This document shows, one piece after another, positions 1 to 11,600 of a stretch of DNA of 64,000 bases. The DNA comes from Anthopleura xanthogrammica (taxonomy: Eukaryota; Cnidaria; Anthozoa; Actiniaria; Actiniidae). The stretch is from contig OZ025217.1 in NCBI GenBank assembly GCA_964019055.1, positions 6,748,557 to 6,812,556 on the forward strand, in the 5' to 3' direction. The notes below the pieces were generated by a model, which was not told where the DNA came from, made no database searches, and saw nothing but the letters and a program-made list of their open reading frames with translations. Made by a program: the position numbers and the translations under genes. Within the stretch, counting starts at the first letter, position 1. Every line of letters starts with the position of its first letter.

Positions 1-1031
1 GGCTTCTCAAGCTTAGATGTGTTTGGAAAAACGTGGCTGTACAAGGACTTTGGTACAATGTTTGTTTCAGCTCCTGAGTCTATTTTGCATGTGACTGTTG
101 TTTGACCTCCCCTTGGGTTGGGAGCTACCTTGATACACAGTAAGGCTTTCTCTTTACACGTGACAGTGTTCACACTCAGGGGTGTTGCTTCAATTGGACC
201 CATAAACACAGCAGGATCAGTAAGACAAGATTCACTAGTATTGGCTGCAGGTTCGGCCTCGACTTCATGCACATTTTGCTTCTTTTTCTTTGCAAAACAA
301 ACATTTGCAAAGTGTCCAGTTTTCTTGCAAAAATGGCATTTAGCACTCTTGGCTGGGCACTTGTCACGTGCATGTGGGCCTCGTCCACAACCAAAACATG
401 ATTTTTGCATTGTTTCTGTACTAGATGGTTTATTATCTGACGTACTTGTTTTCCTTGGTACGTATTTCTTAACTGTGTTTACTGTTGTCTTATCCATCAG
501 TTTGAGTTGTGTATCAGCAGACTCTTCTGCCTTAGCCAGGTCTCTAGCCCTCTGGAACGTAAGTGAGTTACCTTCTTTCAAGCATTCTCTTCTGACACGT
601 TGAGGATTCATTCCAAATATCAGGAAGTCTCGGAGAAATCTCTCCTGGTGCGCTGTGGGGTAGTTTGCCTCTTTTATAAGTAGTCTCAACTTTGCAATGT
701 ACCCTTCCAATGAAAGTGTTCTTTGTTTGATGTTATACAACTCCCACGCAGCGATTAGCTCATGTGGCTTTACAAAATTCTCGAACCTGTCGAAGTAGTT
801 TTTTAGGTACTTTTGCTTGTCCTCAGACAGATCCCAGCTATTGAACAACTCCAGGCCTCTTTCTCCTGACCAGTATAGTAGATATTTGCATTTAATTGGC
901 TCTTCCAATTTGATAAGCGGTCCACTGAATAACAGTTCGCACTGTTGCTTCCATATCTTGAATCAGTTGTACAATCCTTCGCCTGAAGACCAGTCCATAA
1001 CAGGTCCTTTGTTGATTTGGTTGGCGGCCAT
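1..1031 (-). pseudogene. Ty3/gypsy retrotransposon gag-protease, 5' part
   Basis: Read on the minus strand from an ATG at 1031, one frame stays open to the window edge except for a TGA at 965-963 (codon 23). The product is a gag polyprotein running into a protease. Two CCHC zinc knuckles of spacing CX2CX4HX4C are encoded at about 402-361 and 339-298; these bind the element RNA in gag proteins. An aspartic protease start with the motif DSGAETN follows near 85-65. Reverse transcriptase and integrase would lie beyond the left edge. The LTR and primer-binding site just upstream (1142-1301) fit the same element. The early TGA means this copy cannot make full-length gag unless the codon is read through. 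Confidence 0.85.
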
Positions 1032-1141
1032 GTTTCGATCGAGCTCGGACGGATGACTTTTCTCCTCGCTTTTCTCTCAATTACACCAGTGAAACGGCGT
1101 GAAACTAATCCTTGTCTGTAGTTAGAGTAGTTAAATCCTTG

Positions 1142-1159
1142 ATCCCACTTCTGACACCA
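1142..1159 (-). other. Retroelement primer-binding site, tRNA-Leu type
   Basis: The plus strand reads ATCCCACTTCTGACACCA. This is the 3' end of an animal tRNA-Leu (CAG type, from memory) including the CCA tail. On the element's minus strand it is therefore an 18-nt primer-binding site, directly adjoining the LTR end, as in LTR retrotransposons. Confidence 0.75.
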
Positions 1160-1301
1160 TGTAAACATATCGAGGATACTCTTGAAAACTGTTTTTATTT
1201 AACTACTCAAACATGGCACAACATGGCTGACCTTAACTATGTGCTCGACCTAGTCCTAATGAGCATGCTCACAAAATACACAGGGAGCCCATTCCTTTAC
1301 A
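1160..1301 (-). repeat. Short LTR (5' LTR of the gypsy element)
   Basis: The 142-bp segment begins TGTAAA and ends TTTACA, a short terminal inverted repeat typical of LTRs, and it directly abuts the primer-binding site. An AATAAA-like signal lies inside on the minus strand. The partner LTR is outside the window. The outer boundary is inferred from the terminal inverted repeat; the sequence next to it (GTAGC) is the presumed target duplication. Confidence 0.65.
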
Positions 1302-1550
1302 GTAGCTTTCTTGTGTGTGTGTATTTGTGGTCGTAGCTTTCTTGTGTTTGGGTGTATTTGTGGTCATAGCTTTCTTGTGTTTGGGTGTATTTGTGGTCAT
1401 AGCTTTCTTGGGTATGGGTGTATTTGTGGTCGTAGCTTTCTTGGGTATGGGTGTATTTGTGGTCGTAGCTGTCATGTGTGTGGTTGTATTTGTGGTCGTA
1501 GCTGTCTTGTGTGTGAGTGTAGTTGTGGTTGTAGCTTTCTTGTTGGATGA
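1302..1550. repeat. 33-bp minisatellite, about 7 copies
   Basis: The repeated unit is a variant of gtagctttcttgtgtttggg followed by tgtatttgtggtc, 33 bp long. Being a multiple of three it keeps several frames open: two plus-strand frames give hydrophobic 11-residue repeats and one minus frame gives Thr/Asn/Lys-rich repeats. No exon signals or start context make any of these a convincing protein. The gypsy LTR borders the array on the left, inside a unit. Confidence 0.8.
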
Positions 1551-2416
1551 CAGTGGCACATTCTTCACCAGCTGGTTTTCAAGCCAGTAAAAATTTTCTC
1601 CAACCTAAGAAATATATAAAGGTGAATTAAACATTATTATACCCTGATTCAATCTAACTACTTTTCTTTACTTCAATTCATATCTACCTTAATTTCATGG
1701 AAGAACTTCTTTCTGTTTGGTAAACCCAAAGGAATATATTCTTTACACACCGGATAAGAAGATTGTAATGCTAGCTTTACATAATCACCTGAAATGAATT
1801 AAAATTCATATTATAAACATAGAAGATTTAGAGTACAAGAAAAGTAAAGTTATAGGAACATATTGAGGTGTAGCCAAATATTTTATTCCTTTCTTTTTTG
1901 ATCGAGTTCTCCACATCTTTCAGAGATCTAACAATTAAGCTCCGTAAGTTATTATTTTATTAATATTGCTGTTTTTCAACATTTAGTCCAAGCCAGTGTC
2001 CCTGTGCGTTGAAATCAAAATGCTTGCTAGCCAGAAAATTAAATAAGCATATATTTTAAATGTTTTATAATATTATATATAGATTCAATTTAATGACATA
2101 CCATCTTGTTTTGAATGCCTTAGGTATGATGCTCTTCCAATTTTTGATGCCCCATGCATAACACAAAGGATCTCACTTTAAAAATATATATATATAAATT
2201 TTACGAAGATTGGGTCAGCTCATTTCACTGTAGTACATAAATTAAGTGCAGGATATCAATAATATATGCCAGCATGTTTGATCTATATCATATATAATGC
2301 ATGATGATTATATAAGGTCAATAATGCCCATAACAGCTAGAATAATAACATAAGACGACTGCAGGCCTTAATCATGGTCATGTGTTTACTATTGTTCTGA
2401 TAATATAAAATGATAC
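1551..2416. other. AT-rich spacer without recognised gene
   Basis: I see only AT-rich sequence with TA runs. No coding frame, repeat family or RNA gene could be supported. Confidence 0.5.
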
Positions 2417-2908
2417 TTATGAAGGACAAAAGTTGAAGCCAGTTTCTTCATCATCACTAGTGCTATGGCCACCTATCATTAGATGGTCTTTGACTATATC
2501 AGCAAGGGCTGTTATTTTGCCATCCTTTGGCCTTTCACAGGCATCATTTTTGTATTTCTTGAGCTAAAAGGCAGAAAAGGATTGTTAACTAATACAAAAG
2601 AAAAATTTACAGTCCCCACTATATAGTATAGAGTGCCAGGTTTTTAATATGTAGGTTTTTACATCTTAATTTTAGTGTGCCTCAGCCTTCAGGGATCGGA
2701 CCACAGAACCAGAAATGCTATAACCACTGAGCCACCGTGGCTCCCAATTATTTATATATACTGATGTAGAAAATATTACCTGCTTAGCACGTTTCCAATG
2801 AATTGTGTTCTTAATCATGTTTTGCCTATATCTTAGGCTCTCAGCCAATCGTTTCCTTATTTCTCTCTTATTCTCTTGGCTATCTAGCTCTGGCAGGGCA
2901 GTGGGTAT
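2417..2908 (-). CDS. Two 3' exons of an unrecognised gene
   Basis: Exon 2780-2908 (129 nt) follows a TTTTAG acceptor and ends CAG before a GTAATA donor. It encodes a basic helical segment including IRKRLAESLRYRQNM. Exon 2417-2563 follows another TTTTAG acceptor, is in the same phase, and ends with TAA after an acidic Ser/Asp/Glu stretch. The 216-bp intron between them carries a SINE. The protein family is not recognised. A possible upstream exon at 3192-3308 (ending VEKMFKHEVHF..) and another at about 3716-4060 (LLSLLKSNPGLIAKII, then Ser/Asp-rich) may belong to the same gene, but their phases do not join simply, so the full structure is uncertain. Confidence 0.4.
2660..2745 (-). repeat. tRNA-derived SINE fragment
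   Basis: On the minus strand, from 2745 downwards, the sequence contains TGGCTCAGTGG (a pol III A box) and, about 30 nt later, GGTCCGATCC (a B box). This is the spacing and order of tRNA-derived SINE heads. Pairing into a full tRNA cloverleaf was not convincing, so it is called a SINE rather than a tRNA gene. Confidence 0.5.
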
Positions 2909-3683
2909 CTAAAATCAATAAAATATGGTGTACAGGAATATGAAAAAATAGGTAGGCTATGTATATGTATACGTAGGGGTCGATAACCAATTTGAAATGA
3001 CAGAGTGATTGTAATAGCCAAATAGCCAAAAAAGGAAACATTCGAAATGAGATCTACCATTAACCTCTGTTTAAGTCTACTAAATATTTCATCGGATTGA
3101 GTAGACCATTCTGGTTTTTTTTTCTTACCACCTTATTAGTAGCTGTGTGCATATGGACTTGGATAATACAAGTCAGCTAGCATAGTGTTAGCTAGGTTTC
3201 TCGAAAATGAACTTCATGTTTAAACATTTTTTCCACTTGTTTGGGTGGGATTTCGCTCAATAACGGAGGCTCTTCCCAAACACCAGCAATCCTTGCACTT
3301 TCTTTCAAGGTATACTGAAATAGGCAGTTTATAAAGTAAAAAGCAAATAAAATATCATATGAAATTAAAAAGTGTATATAAAAAGTGTTTTGGCGCCAAA
3401 CACAATACGTGATTATGCATGAAAATGAGTGGTAAAAATATAAGCTAAATTTGTCACCGTACAGCACTGTGGTGATTTTCAATATATCTTTGTCTTACTT
3501 AATTGACACTTAATTTGTTTGATCGATCGATCGCGACCGGTGATCATAGTGTGGTGACCCATACTAGAATTCCTTTGTCTTAAGCTATGCCGCAAAAATG
3601 CGATATCTCGAGCTTGCATCGAATCTTCATTTGTAATACACTGTAAATGTTAAATGATCTGAGATCTAGTTAACGGGTTACTG

Positions 3684-4106
3684 TTAAGTAATTAAAAATA
3701 AAATAAGCTTACTCATGCTGAAGGTCTGCTGTGCTTTTGTTGCTTTGCCATTGTGTTTGGACAAAAGTTCATTTGCTGCATATCTTTGGGTCTGACAGTT
3801 GGAAGGTTGGGAGCTTGAATCGTGATCATGAGGAGAATCTTGGAAACTTTCCTTAGAATGATCTTTGGTACTGGCGTCATCTTTGTCCTGACCAGGATCA
3901 TCGAGTTTCTGTTGTTCATTGCTGGATAATTCGGTTTCAGACGTGGTCGACTTTGATGCTTCTTGAATTATTTTAGCAATCAAGCCTGGATTGCTCTTGA
4001 GCAAGGAGAGAAGTTTGGCTTCGCTAATCCTTGGTTTGTCATGGTTATGATAAAAATTAAAGATTAAGTCACTTAGAAAAGCTACCAGCAGAGAATTACT
4101 ACACAA
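3684..4106 (-). CDS. Possible exon, Ser/Asp-rich unrecognised protein
   Basis: The open frame encodes a short helical part (AKLLSLLKSNPGLIAKII) followed by a polar Ser/Thr/Asp/Gln-rich tail. A GTAAGC donor follows ATGA near 3712, so the coding exon probably ends there. The acceptor is not clear. The family is unknown. It lies just downstream (minus sense) of a MITE at 4223-4400. Confidence 0.3.
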   Translation of the reverse strand: MCSNSLLVAFLSDLIFNFYHNHDKPRISEAKLLSLLKSNPGLIAKIIQEASKSTTSETELSSNEQQKLDDPGQDKDDASTKDHSKESFQDSPHDHDSSSQPSNCQTQRYAANELLSKHNGKATKAQQTFSMSKLILFLIT

Positions 4107-4222
4107 CGAGTAGGAGTATACGATCGATGTTACAACTATATTTGCTTTTTCAATTCAATTCAACATTACAAATCAAATTGCATTGGACTATTGGACTATT
4201 TCACGTGAACGACCATGTGAAG

Positions 4223-4400
4223 CACAGGGAGCCCAATCACTACTTAATAACTAGTTCATAAATTATTAAAAAAGAGATGGATCTGAGATTGAATGAACAG
4301 TGCATAATGATGTTCATGTTAACAACTTTATATTTGATCATTAATTCTCCCTCAGCTTAAACTTAAACCGGCCCTATTAATTGTGATTGGGCTCCCTGTG
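4223..4400. mobile_element. MITE with CACAGGGAGCCC terminal repeats
   Basis: The 178-bp element starts CACAGGGAGCCCAATCAC and ends with the exact reverse complement GTGATTGGGCTCCCTGTG (18 bp, no mismatch). The interior is AT-rich and non-coding. I could not identify a target duplication. The CACAGGG ends match those of the foldback element at 9490-10604. Confidence 0.75.
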
Positions 4401-4847
4401 ACGAATAGTTACCTTTGCTGCCAGGCCTTCTTGTAATTTGAACACTAGCCAGCTAGGTCGCGTCAAAAGACAGGGGGGGGGGGGGGAAATATAAGCACCG
4501 AGGACCTAGAGCCTGAATATTCTCGTGATGTGATGCCTTATTTTATTCAACATCTACGTGCAAAAAGGAACGCACATCAAAGAAAGAGAAGTGTATATCA
4601 GATATGACTGGTAGCAATGAGGTGAAATTTACTATTTAAACATGAAATACTTGTAAGATATTTATCACAAATGAATTTCATATGTTCACAGATCGCATAA
4701 TCTTTCTGTTATAAGCAAACATACAAACAACTCAGTAAAATCGCGATCGACTTATAGTAAAACGTGTAGCGCCTGCTATAGACAATATATTGACGTCATT
4801 GCTTTAGCCTCTTTACATAGTTATATATCTAGTTCACAATGTAAAAT

Positions 4848-7418
4848 CTAATTTGAAAGGATTTCGATATGCTCTTCGTCAGTCAGCTCAAGTGGGTTTG
4901 ACGCTGACACTGCTAACAAGTACATTATTGCGCTGCTGGGACAAACAGTTGCTTTTGAGGTGTTAAGTTGGAATGTGTGCCTGCATCCACTACCAATTCT
5001 GTCGTAGTAGAATCCACGAATGACTTGACTCCCACGAGGAAACATGATTCCGCTCCAAGGATCAGTTATATCCTTCCTCGCCTTGTAGCAGCCAGAGCTC
5101 GTTACTTTAATCAAATAGTAACACTCTCCTTCCTCGTCTGTTTTCACAGCTACAACAGAATCTTTTCCTACGAGGTCTGCAAGTGTCTCCTCTGGTGTAT
5201 CTTGGGTTGATTCTTGTTGTTCTTGCTGGTTTTCTGGTTTTAATGTAACAACTTTCAGTGGTCCTGTTATCGCTGTGTTTTCACATTTATCAGACTGCAT
5301 GTTGAGACAGGCGTCACGAGAATAGCATGAGAGTTCCCTGGTACTTACACTTTTTGGAGTTTCGCCCAACTGAACCTGGTGTATTTTCCTAATACCGATA
5401 ACTCGCCTAAATCGTCGAGACGTAAGTTTGGGAGCAGACTCTATGTATCTAAACACTCTTCTCTTGGAATGCGACCTAGCTGATGGTTTAGACAGATTAC
5501 TTGCAGCAAAATTGAACAGATCTCTTGCACTTTGCATGACTATGGAACGTGAGAGCATAGTTGCCGAATCCACTTTTCTCTTTACCAATCCGCCAGCAGC
5601 ATCTTGGGGCCCCTTAGCGTGAGCTGTCTCAAAAAAATTTCGATATGTCTGGCACCCTATGTCTTCAGTAGAATAACTTAGATCACCAAGGGTGTGTCGA
5701 CATTTATATTGGCTAGCACATCCGTCTGTAAACTCATGCATGCAGATGATCAACTTTACAATCAATGTCATTGAGGTACTGCATCATTAATCTTCTTACT
5801 TCTCTGACAAAATGAGCGTCGTGAGTTCGGTCGGATGTGACAAAGAATTCTTCAGTAAGAAGACCAGGTTGATCCTCATCAGAGGCTTCTTCCTCTGCTT
5901 CTTCTGTCTCAGTCCTGTGTCGGTGTATAATTGTTACGTGTAGAGTAACTTCCTCTCGATCAAAATACGTTGCCTGAGGCTCCTCAAATAAGGTACATCG
6001 GTAGTTTTCAGAGAAATCGTGCACGGCTATGATGTGACCAGGTGGTAAATTTTCTCTCAAGGTGTCATACTGTAAACGCTGCCAGTTGGCTCTTAACTGG
6101 TGTGCTGGAAAGGACTCAAGCCTTGAGAGCATATATGAGAACATTTCCTTTGGTGTAGTAACCTTTGTGATTAACATTAGCATCGGAATTCCATTGTTAC
6201 TTTAAACAGGTTTCTCATTTCTACGTGCGAGCGACAGCAACAGGTTTGACGATCCTTTGGTCTTGCGTAGCAAACAAAGTAGGGTCGGAGACTTTCAAAG
6301 GTTCTCTGGCACATTTTATACTTGGCAAGGTCTTATCGTGATGACGCGTATTGACGGAATTCCTCATAAACTTCAGTCTGGCTCTTTTCAAGAATTAGAG
6401 TTGCATGTTCTTCGTAAGTCTTGGGTCCTATTCGTTTCTTTGTGACATCGTTCTTGTTACCAGTGGGTCGGGATGCTACCTTCTTCAGCTCATTGGAAAT
6501 AATATTACGCGCAGTCGTGGGAGTGGCCACCAAGGAGGTACTTTTATCAGCTAGACACTTGCGTTTCAGTGCAGAACCACGGGTAATTCGCTTCCGGTTG
6601 ATAGAAAGGCGCTTTGCGACCTTGGATTTTGACTTCTTAATAGAAGAGGTACTTACAGCAGCACCTATAGCCTGCATGGCCGCCCTAGACTCTTTGCTGC
6701 GACCTGCTTTCAAGACTTGTAATGATTCCTGGATGTTGTTGGTTATCTCATTTTCAATCTGCTGCTGGTCTCCATTCACAATTCCATGAGCGACTAGAGC
6801 CTGTTTCGTTTCATGATCCAAGGTTTTAATGTAAGTTGCAATTTGTTCAACTCTCTTGTTCTGTTCTTTTTCCTCTCCACTTCTCAGTCGTTTCACTGAT
6901 CGCCGTCTCTGTTTATATGAAATGATTAATAAATAGACAGCATTAATCTTAATGCAACACAGTGTATGTGTGAAAGTAAAATATCATAACATAAACATAA
7001 TCGAACAAACGCAACAATAGAAAACACATGTACACAATATCAATTGTATTCAACGAACCTGTTCACGGTGCCTAAATGCTGGTTGTTGCTCGAGCTCGAC
7101 TTCCACTGTCTTTGGCTTGGCTGTGTCTGCGCTTTTTTTTTTCTTCTCCCGTCTCCATTTCGTCACCTTCTCCCTGTTTTTTCTTTTCCTGTTCTCCTCA
7201 GACTCTCTAATCTTCTCCTTCTTTCTCTTCACCCAAAGTCTCTGATATTCCTTACGTGAACTTGTTTTTTTGCCTTCTTTGTCCTCATTATTCACACGCC
7301 GTCGTATTTTACGAGATTGTTTCTCCTTTTCCTGCTTTTGCTTTTCAAAATTGAGCTTATTTCTATAAGATTTTTCTGCTTCTTTCTTTGCAGCATATAA
7401 TTCTTGCTTCGAGACCAT
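4848..7418 (-). pseudogene. Broken DDE-like transposase gene, two exons
   Basis: Exon 1 (7418-7059, 120 codons) begins at an ATG and encodes a Lys/Arg/Glu-rich coiled coil. A GTTCGT donor and an acceptor before 6908 join it in phase to exon 2. Exon 2 encodes a basic linker, a Cys-rich segment (CCCRSHVEM), HDFSENYRC near 6030, an acidic hinge, THDAHFV near 5808, FTDGCASQYK near 5730 and TAHAKGPQDAAGGLVKR near 5600. I recall this order of signatures from a family of animal transposase-like proteins with an RNase H-like core; the formal superfamily is not certain. The copy is dead: a TAA at 6335-6333 and two frame changes, near 6185 and 5760, break the frame. Confidence 0.6.
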
Positions 7419-8680
7419 GCTGCAAAGACTACCTCACTCAACAACATTCATGGGCTCGAGAATGCGCTTGCAAGCATGCAGTTATTTGTCGAGAAAAATT
7501 ATCACTTTTTAAATCCATACCTTCTAAATATTTCACGCGCTATTCTTATCTTAATGCTTGTTTCTTTTTAACAAGTTATCGAGTCATTCACAAATATTCA
7601 CAAAATTTCAAGCCCTTATGAAGCAGCAACAAAAAATCTAAAGTAACCTTTTTGAATTAAAAAAACAGGAGTAAGCACGCATCCGATAAAAAAACTTTGA
7701 TTTCTAGAGACAAAACATCCCGATTTCTTTCAAAAAAGCAGCAAAGAACTTGTTTACCATAGATAAGCTATCGTGGACTTACATGTCTGTAAAATATTCT
7801 TTGCTCTTCTGAAAAATAGCCTTAACAGTCCCTTACATTTTTTTTCACAAAGCTATAACATATGCAAATGAGATTTCGCTTGTCGAAAATAAGTCAGCAA
7901 ACTTCCAACTACAATTATCCATTTACCTTTAGAGCTAGACTAGTTGATTTGGTAGCATTATATCAAACAATTAAACGACAAATGCATCCTAAAGTGATAT
8001 AGAAATCAAGGCTTTGTAACTAGAAGAAATACCCTAAATACGAAATGTTGACAAAAAATTATTGTATGTTTTGTACGTGTCGAATTTCTAAACAGAAAAC
8101 TTCAATTGTACACTGTTCCCGATCATTAAGGTCGATCAGCATCAAATCTACACCAAAATGTCTGGAATAAAGTATAATTTATATTCTATGGAAATTTTAC
8201 GATTTATAGATCAGTTTTCATAACTTATTTTGAATAAATATAAGTGGTATTAGAAATATACGCTACATGGTTACACAAAGTCGTGAGAAAGAAAATCATC
8301 CAAATCAAATGTATTCGAATCTCCTTTACTGATTTACTTCGACTACTGTATAGCTATGTGGCATATATACGGACTGATAATCGTATCTTGTGGTAAAAGA
8401 CCGCTATTTAGGTGCAATTTTACAATACGCGCTAATGTTAGCTAATAAATGTGACGGGTTACATGCAAATTCGCACTGCGCTTCATTTCTATTTATTAAC
8501 ATTTAATATAGAAATTATACAGATCTAACTATATTCTTTTACCTATAGTAAAACATATCCTCCTTCTTCACCATAAATAGAAAAAATCGTATTTTAGAAG
8601 CGTGTTGCTGCTAATAACAAATATTTATCTTGAACAAATTGCCGAATTTGGTATGCGTTTCACGTCATTGCTTTCAGTCA
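7419..8680. other. Spacer without recognised gene
   Basis: This is AT-rich sequence of about 1.26 kb. No sustained coding frame, terminal inverted repeat or tandem repeat was seen. Confidence 0.5.
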
Positions 8681-11600
8681 TATGTACTTGCAATGTTTGT
8701 CATGGCAAGACTACACAAACCACAACTGTGATAGTGCATCATTTGGAGACTTTTTGACAATCACAAGAATTATTATCAAGTCATGAAGATGATCCATCAA
8801 ATCCCGATATTCCTAGATCTAAGAAACCAAAGCAAGAAGAACATATTTCTGATAACTCGTCCTCTGATTCTAGTGATGAAGATGAGGAGAAGAAAACTCA
8901 AGTTTCATCTTTGTCTCCCGATCAAGAAGATAAGCTTAATATAGATAGTGACATTGATAACCAAACATTGGCATCGCTGGACAGTGTAGTACATGAGACC
9001 ACTGATAATGAAGACACTGATCATGATAAATTATTCTCAAGTTCTGAATACAATGGTGACACTACAAGTGACAGCGAGTCTGAAAGCGAAAGTATTTTGA
9101 ATGAAAATGAAGATATTTATTCAAGCGAAAAGGCTTTGCTTCTTATATACCAAGGAAGTAATGTAACTGTGCTCCAAGCTCTGGCTGGGTACTTTTCGTG
9201 GTTCACTGAACACCCGTCGATGAGCAAAAGCGCTTTAACAAACCTCTTACTTTTGAACAAAAGGATCTTACCTAACCCAAACAATCTGCCAAAATCTTAT
9301 GAAGAAGCACATTCCTTTATAAGACCATTTTTATCTCCAGCTAAAGTGTACCATGTCTGTCCAAATGACTGTATTCTTTTTCGTAAAACCAGCCATGGAG
9401 ATTACTCAAAATTGACATCTTGTCCTGACTGTGGATCTGCCAGGTATACACCAAGCAAAATCCCAGTCAGAACATTTCACTACTATCCACACAGGGAACC
9501 CGGCTTCGATACGTAGGCTTTAAAATATGTATGACAATATTAATTTATTGACGGGTTCCCTGTGTATTTAGCTCAATGAACAAGAGCGTACAAATGTCGC
9601 GGGTTTCCTGTGGTGTAAAATGAAACGTCAACGGCCGTTATCATTCTGTAACCGGATAGACCTCAACGACCATAATCATTCTGTAACCAGATAGCGGATT
9701 AACGTAATAGCGTAACGCACTCGTTTAGTAACAGTCAAGTAGAGAGAAGGGATGAAACTAAATCGGGTAGTCAATTAAAAACCCCTGAAAGAAGGATTTG
9801 GAAAATTCGTTTATTGACAAAACCAATACCAAACGACGTCTTAATAAATAAACTTTATGATAGGGCATATTTTTAGCTCAAAGTAAAAACTGCTTAGAAA
9901 TAAAACGGCGCTTTCTAAACGCTTTAAGAGTATGTGCATTGCCAGTTGATGGGACCGCTTGGCTTCCGGCTCTTCGATTTTTCTTTGGTTTTCTTTATCA
10001 GACACATCTGTATTTGAAATATACATCTGAATGATTCTGGATGATGCAATAGCAGCCCCTTGCTTTACTTGGAAGTTTCTTAAAAGCCTAAATTGAAATG
10101 CTGATATTAGAATTTTTTTGAAAAATCAACGGTCGACATCTAAATGAGTCAAAGCAACAGTTACTTACCATATCGTAAAATTTAAATTGTTGTTGCCAGT
10201 GAATTTCGTAGATTTCATAGGCTGGGCATTATTGGAAACATTTTCCAAGACGTTTTCCCTACTACCAGCACTCAACATTATCATACGCTACATAGCAAAT
10301 TCAATTATAAGGTGGTCCCATCAACTGACGGTGCTCATGTAACGATAAAACTGGCTAAGTTTCATCCATTCTCTCTACTTGACTATTACTAAACGAGTGC
10401 GTTACACTATTACGTTAATCCGCTATCCGGTTACAGAATGATTATGGTCGTTGAGGTCTATCCGGTTACGGAATGATCACGGCCGTTGAGGTTTCAATTT
10501 ACACCACAGGAAACCCGCGACATTTGTACGCTCTTGTTCATTGAGCTAAATACACAGGGAACCCGTCAATATTGTCACTACGTATCGAAGCCAGGTTCCC
10601 TGTGCTATCCACTGGGTCCACGATGGAAGAGGATGTATGGAAATGCAACCATCTCTGAGCTACTTCAACAGCACAAACATGGTGAAAAGAATTCTAAAAT
10701 CACTGATGTCCAAAATAGTGCAGCATGGAAAACTGCATTTTCTGGTAATGATCCAAGGAGCATAATGTTGCAGCTTTCAACTGATGGGGTAAATCCTTTC
10801 AGCTCCAACACAGTTTCACACTCGATGTGGCCACAATGTTGAATTTACCCAGGAATGTACGCAACTTGTTTGGAAATATGATGTTAGCAGGAATCATTCC
10901 AGCCCAGAAAGGAGGAGGTGAACCACTTTCACTCAATCCGTATTTAGAAGTAGTTGTGGATGAACTTCTGGAACTCTCTGGAGCTACTTTTTATGATAGC
11001 TTGTCAAATTGTTCATTTGATTTCAAAGCTAAAATATTTAATTTTATTCTTGATTTTCCTGGCCTGGGCAAGATCTTTCATGCAGCTGGACCAACAGCTT
11101 TGCAGGCATGCATATGGTGTGATTTGTTGTGGCATTTTTTGATCTTTTTACTGGAAAAGGAGATTCACTCAAAGTCAGGAATGCAGAAAAAGATTTTGGT
11201 CGCTTCAAAGGAAGCTGGGCGGAAATAAAAGGTATTTACATGTCAATTGAAAAAAAGATTGTTGCCCAAGACTTTGAGCTAGGGCCGCTTGGCTAAGCAT
11301 CTAAGCATGTCATGATTGGTCGGTTCGTGCACACAACGGAAACCTGGACTTACCTATACAATAACCTTACAGCGGGTTCAGACAGTGCTGTTAAACGCTA
11401 AATCTGAATCTCCTGTATTTATTGTCTCAGACTTTTAAATTTTGATCCAATTTCAGACTCGAAAGAGAAGACAGTTTTGCCTCCAGCACCTTTTCTTTTG
11501 TCAAGAAAGAAACTTAAAATTGCTGATAGCCGAGCAAAGAGTATCATTGTCCCATCTGGGTATGGATGGAAGCCTTTTCCCATCTTTACCAAGAAAACGT

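Noticed and set aside
2660..2745. Possible tRNA gene
   Set aside because: A and B boxes are present but I could not form a cloverleaf, so a SINE head fits better.
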